64,000 bases of DNA from assembly GCA_024397955.1 (NCBI GenBank), contig CP073744.1, positions 248,001 to 312,000 of the forward strand. Reading direction: 5' to 3'. The DNA comes from a bacterium SCSIO 12696 (GTDB lineage Bacteria > Pseudomonadota > Gammaproteobacteria > Pseudomonadales > Porticoccaceae). Position numbers and translations under genes: made by a program. Positions 62,324-64,000 of this stretch are shown piece after piece. Positions within the stretch are counted from its first letter, which is position 1. Every line of letters starts with the position of its first letter. The notes under the pieces were generated by a model, which made no database searches, had not been told where the DNA came from, and worked only from the letters and a program-made list of their open reading frames with translations.

Positions 62324-64000
62324 ATGAGCTATCAGGTTCTCGCTCGCAAGTGGCGGCCCCGTGTATTTCGTGAAATGGCGGGGCAGGAACATGTACTGCA
62401 GGCACTGATTAACGCCCTGGATAATGAACGTCTGCATCACGCCTACTTGTTTACGGGTACTCGAGGGGTGGGTAAAACCACCATCGCCCGCATCCTCGCC
62501 AAGTGCCTGAACTGCGAGCAGGGTATTAGTTCCACTCCCTGCGGTGAGTGCGGTGCCTGTACGGAAATTGCCGAGGGTCGTTTTGTTGACCTGATTGAAG
62601 TGGATGCGGCGTCGCGCACCAAAGTGGAAGATACCCGCGAGCTGTTGGAAAACGTTCAATACGCGCCAACCCGGGGGCGCTACAAGGTGTACCTGATCGA
62701 TGAGGTGCACATGCTCTCTACCCACTCCTTCAACGCGCTATTGAAAACTCTGGAAGAGCCGCCACCCCACGTCAAGTTTCTGCTGGCCACCACGGATCCG
62801 CAAAAGCTGCCGGTCACTATTTTGTCTCGTTGTCTCCAATTCAACCTCAAGAATCTGAGCCCGGAACGCATCAGCGAGCACCTGAAGTATGTGCTTGGGG
62901 AGGAATCGGTACCTTTTGAAGAGGCGGCGCTGTGGCAGTTGGCGCGCTCTGCAGACGGCAGTATGCGCGATGCACTTAGCCTGACTGACCAGGCCATTGC
63001 CCACGGCGGTGGCAAAGTGGCCGAGACGGAGGTGAATGCCATGCTCGGCACCATCGACCGCACCTGGGTGGTAGAACTGTGTAAGGCCATCGCCGCTGGC
63101 GAGGGTCAACAGGTGCTGGATGTCGTAGCCAGGATGGCGGAGCAGGGGCCTGATTATACGGGGGTGTTGTCTGATATGTTGGGCATGTGGCACCGGGTGG
63201 CTATCGCCCAGACCGTGCCCGAAGCGTTGGATAACCGCCATGGTGATTATCAACAGGTTGTTGAGCTGGCGCAGCAGATTGAGCGTGAAGATGTACAACT
63301 GCTCTACCAAATTGCGTTGTTGGGGCGGCGGGATTTGCCACTGGCGGCAGACCCTCGCAGTGGTTTTGAAATGGTGCTGTTGCGCCAGTTGGCTTTTAAG
63401 CCGGGCAGTGGCGAGATGCGTGCGCCAGACAGCGCAGCTGTGGCTGTGGAGAGCAGGGAGGAATCCCCGGCAAAAAAGCCCCTCAGCCCGCCGATTGAGG
63501 CACCGCCGCCGATCGAGGAATACCCTCCGGAGCCACTCCCAGAAGAGCCTCCTCAAGCCGAGCACGAGCCTGTACTTGAGCCGGCTCAGGAGGTGCCTGA
63601 TACGGTGTCTTTGCCTGCTGACGATGAAGTTGAAACCGCTGAAGAGCCGCTTGTTGAGGAGCACCCTACGTGTGACGTCTCGGGTGAACTTGACGGAGAC
63701 TGGATTGGAATTTACCAGCAGCTAAAGCTCTCAGGTGTGCTTGGTAATACAGCGGCCAACCTGGTGGTGACTTGCCGCCAGGATAACCAATTTGAGTTTA
63801 TTCTCGATGAAGAATACAGCTCTCTTTATGAAGAGGGCCAGCAACAGCGGCTGGCCGATGCCCTGCAGGCATTTTGTGGTGAGCCTTGTACAGTCAACAT
63901 TACGGTGGGGGCGATTGATCAAGAGACTCCGCGCACATACGGTGAGCGCAAAAGGGCTGAGCGCCTGGCTAATGCGGTACAGTCCATGCGCGATGACCCT
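62324..64000 (+). CDS. dnaX: DNA polymerase III subunits tau/gamma (partial, C-terminus outside window)
   Basis: Clamp-loader ATPase and replisome organiser. 559 codons are present and the frame runs off the window end. Domains: AAA+ with Walker A GTRGVGKTT, the zinc module CLNCEQG..CGECGAC, Walker B YLIDEVHML, sensor 1 LATTDPQKLP, then helical domain III, a proline/glutamate-rich linker (about 375-445) and the start of the tau-specific region. The last part of the linker holds a slippery A AAA AAG site (63472-63478), so a shorter gamma product is likely. The C-terminal polymerase-binding part lies beyond the window. Confidence 0.96.
   Translation, partial: MSYQVLARKWRPRVFREMAGQEHVLQALINALDNERLHHAYLFTGTRGVGKTTIARILAKCLNCEQGISSTPCGECGACTEIAEGRFVDLIEVDAASRTKVEDTRELLENVQYAPTRGRYKVYLIDEVHMLSTHSFNALLKTLEEPPPHVKFLLATTDPQKLPVTILSRCLQFNLKNLSPERISEHLKYVLGEESVPFEEAALWQLARSADGSMRDALSLTDQAIAHGGGKVAETEVNAMLGTIDRTWVVELCKAIAAGEGQQVLDVVARMAEQGPDYTGVLSDMLGMWHRVAIAQTVPEALDNRHGDYQQVVELAQQIEREDVQLLYQIALLGRRDLPLAADPRSGFEMVLLRQLAFKPGSGEMRAPDSAAVAVESREESPAKKPLSPPIEAPPPIEEYPPEPLPEEPPQAEHEPVLEPAQEVPDTVSLPADDEVETAEEPLVEEHPTCDVSGELDGDWIGIYQQLKLSGVLGNTAANLVVTCRQDNQFEFILDEEYSSLYEEGQQQRLADALQAFCGEPCTVNITVGAIDQETPRTYGERKRAERLANAVQSMRDDP
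63455..63498 (+). promoter_or_regulatory. Programmed -1 ribosomal frameshift site of dnaX
   Basis: A Shine-Dalgarno-like AGGGAGG (63455-63461) lies 10 nt before the slippery heptamer A AAA AAG (63472-63478), and a CCTCA/TGAGG hairpin can form just after. Slipping -1 gives six more codons and a TGA at 63496-63498, ending gamma at about 391 aa. The signal type, heptamer and spacing match Escherichia dnaX. Confidence 0.85.

Noticed and set aside
62738..63664. 308-codon open frame on minus
   Set aside because: Antisense to dnaX within conserved AAA+ and linker coding sequence; arises from codon bias of the real gene.

Overview
The window reads as chromosome of a free-living, probably marine, gammaproteobacterium. 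The grounds are a complete gspC-to-gspN type II secretion cluster, the marine proteobacterial dedicated sortase system, SRP RNA directly ahead of dnaX, DUF1244 and DUF4286 proteins, RlmG, OMPLA, and a Zur/ZrgA-type zinc locus. The genus cannot be settled from sequence alone. No transposase, phage gene, CRISPR array or tRNA was seen. The one clearly mobile-looking item is a highly structured inverted-repeat element at 2923-3189.

Layout. 1-2608 (minus): a GbsR-type regulator with cytochrome bd oxidase genes (cydB cut by the window edge), preceded by an FNR-like box. 2923-3189: structured repeat in the leader of the next operon. 3228-15628 (plus): gspCDEFGHIJKLMN followed by an overlapping apbE, then a periplasmic glutathione peroxidase, a secreted M28 peptidase and a MATE exporter. 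19145-25690: the sortase system, with a divergent two-component pair (pdsS/pdsR) on minus and, on plus, a 63-aa unknown, the OmpA-like lipoprotein pdsO, the VIT-VWA target protein, the class GN sortase and a 79-aa unknown, closed by a terminator. 25830-30122: hipBA-like toxin-antitoxin, DUF1244, FetB-like permease, DjlA and an exported methyltransferase. 30171-34303 (minus): recQ-arfB-PHP phosphoesterase-ppk2. 34394-36603 (plus): tryptophan dioxygenase, a SYLF lipoprotein, a cupin and an ABM-domain protein. 36614-43877: rlmG, the MoxR-DUF58-TgpA trio, an MsrA homologue lacking its catalytic cysteine, a thioredoxin-like protein and a rhodanese. 43938-49298: OMPLA, DUF4286, a di-haem peroxidase coupled to a GGDEF/EAL protein. 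49402-54635: zinc locus (LolCDE-like ABC pair, DUF3299, hisI, MerC-like, zur, zrgA) with two matching Zur-type operators. 54805-61975 (minus): oligopeptide ABC transporter and a secreted S9 peptidase. 62063-64000: SRP RNA with its promoter, then dnaX with a programmed frameshift signal, cut by the window end.

Functional picture. Exported peptidases (M28, S9) plus an oligopeptide importer point to protein and peptide scavenging, with the type II system as a likely export route. The sortase module would process a single dedicated surface or periplasmic target, sensed through a kinase with a carbohydrate-binding-like periplasmic domain. The zinc locus appears to be a Zur regulon: a His-rich periplasmic protein, an ABC system and a possible backup HisI under shared operators. 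Genes are tightly packed, with many 1-4 nt stop/start overlaps and frequent GTG or TTG starts, so several starts were chosen by ribosome binding site rather than by longest reading frame.
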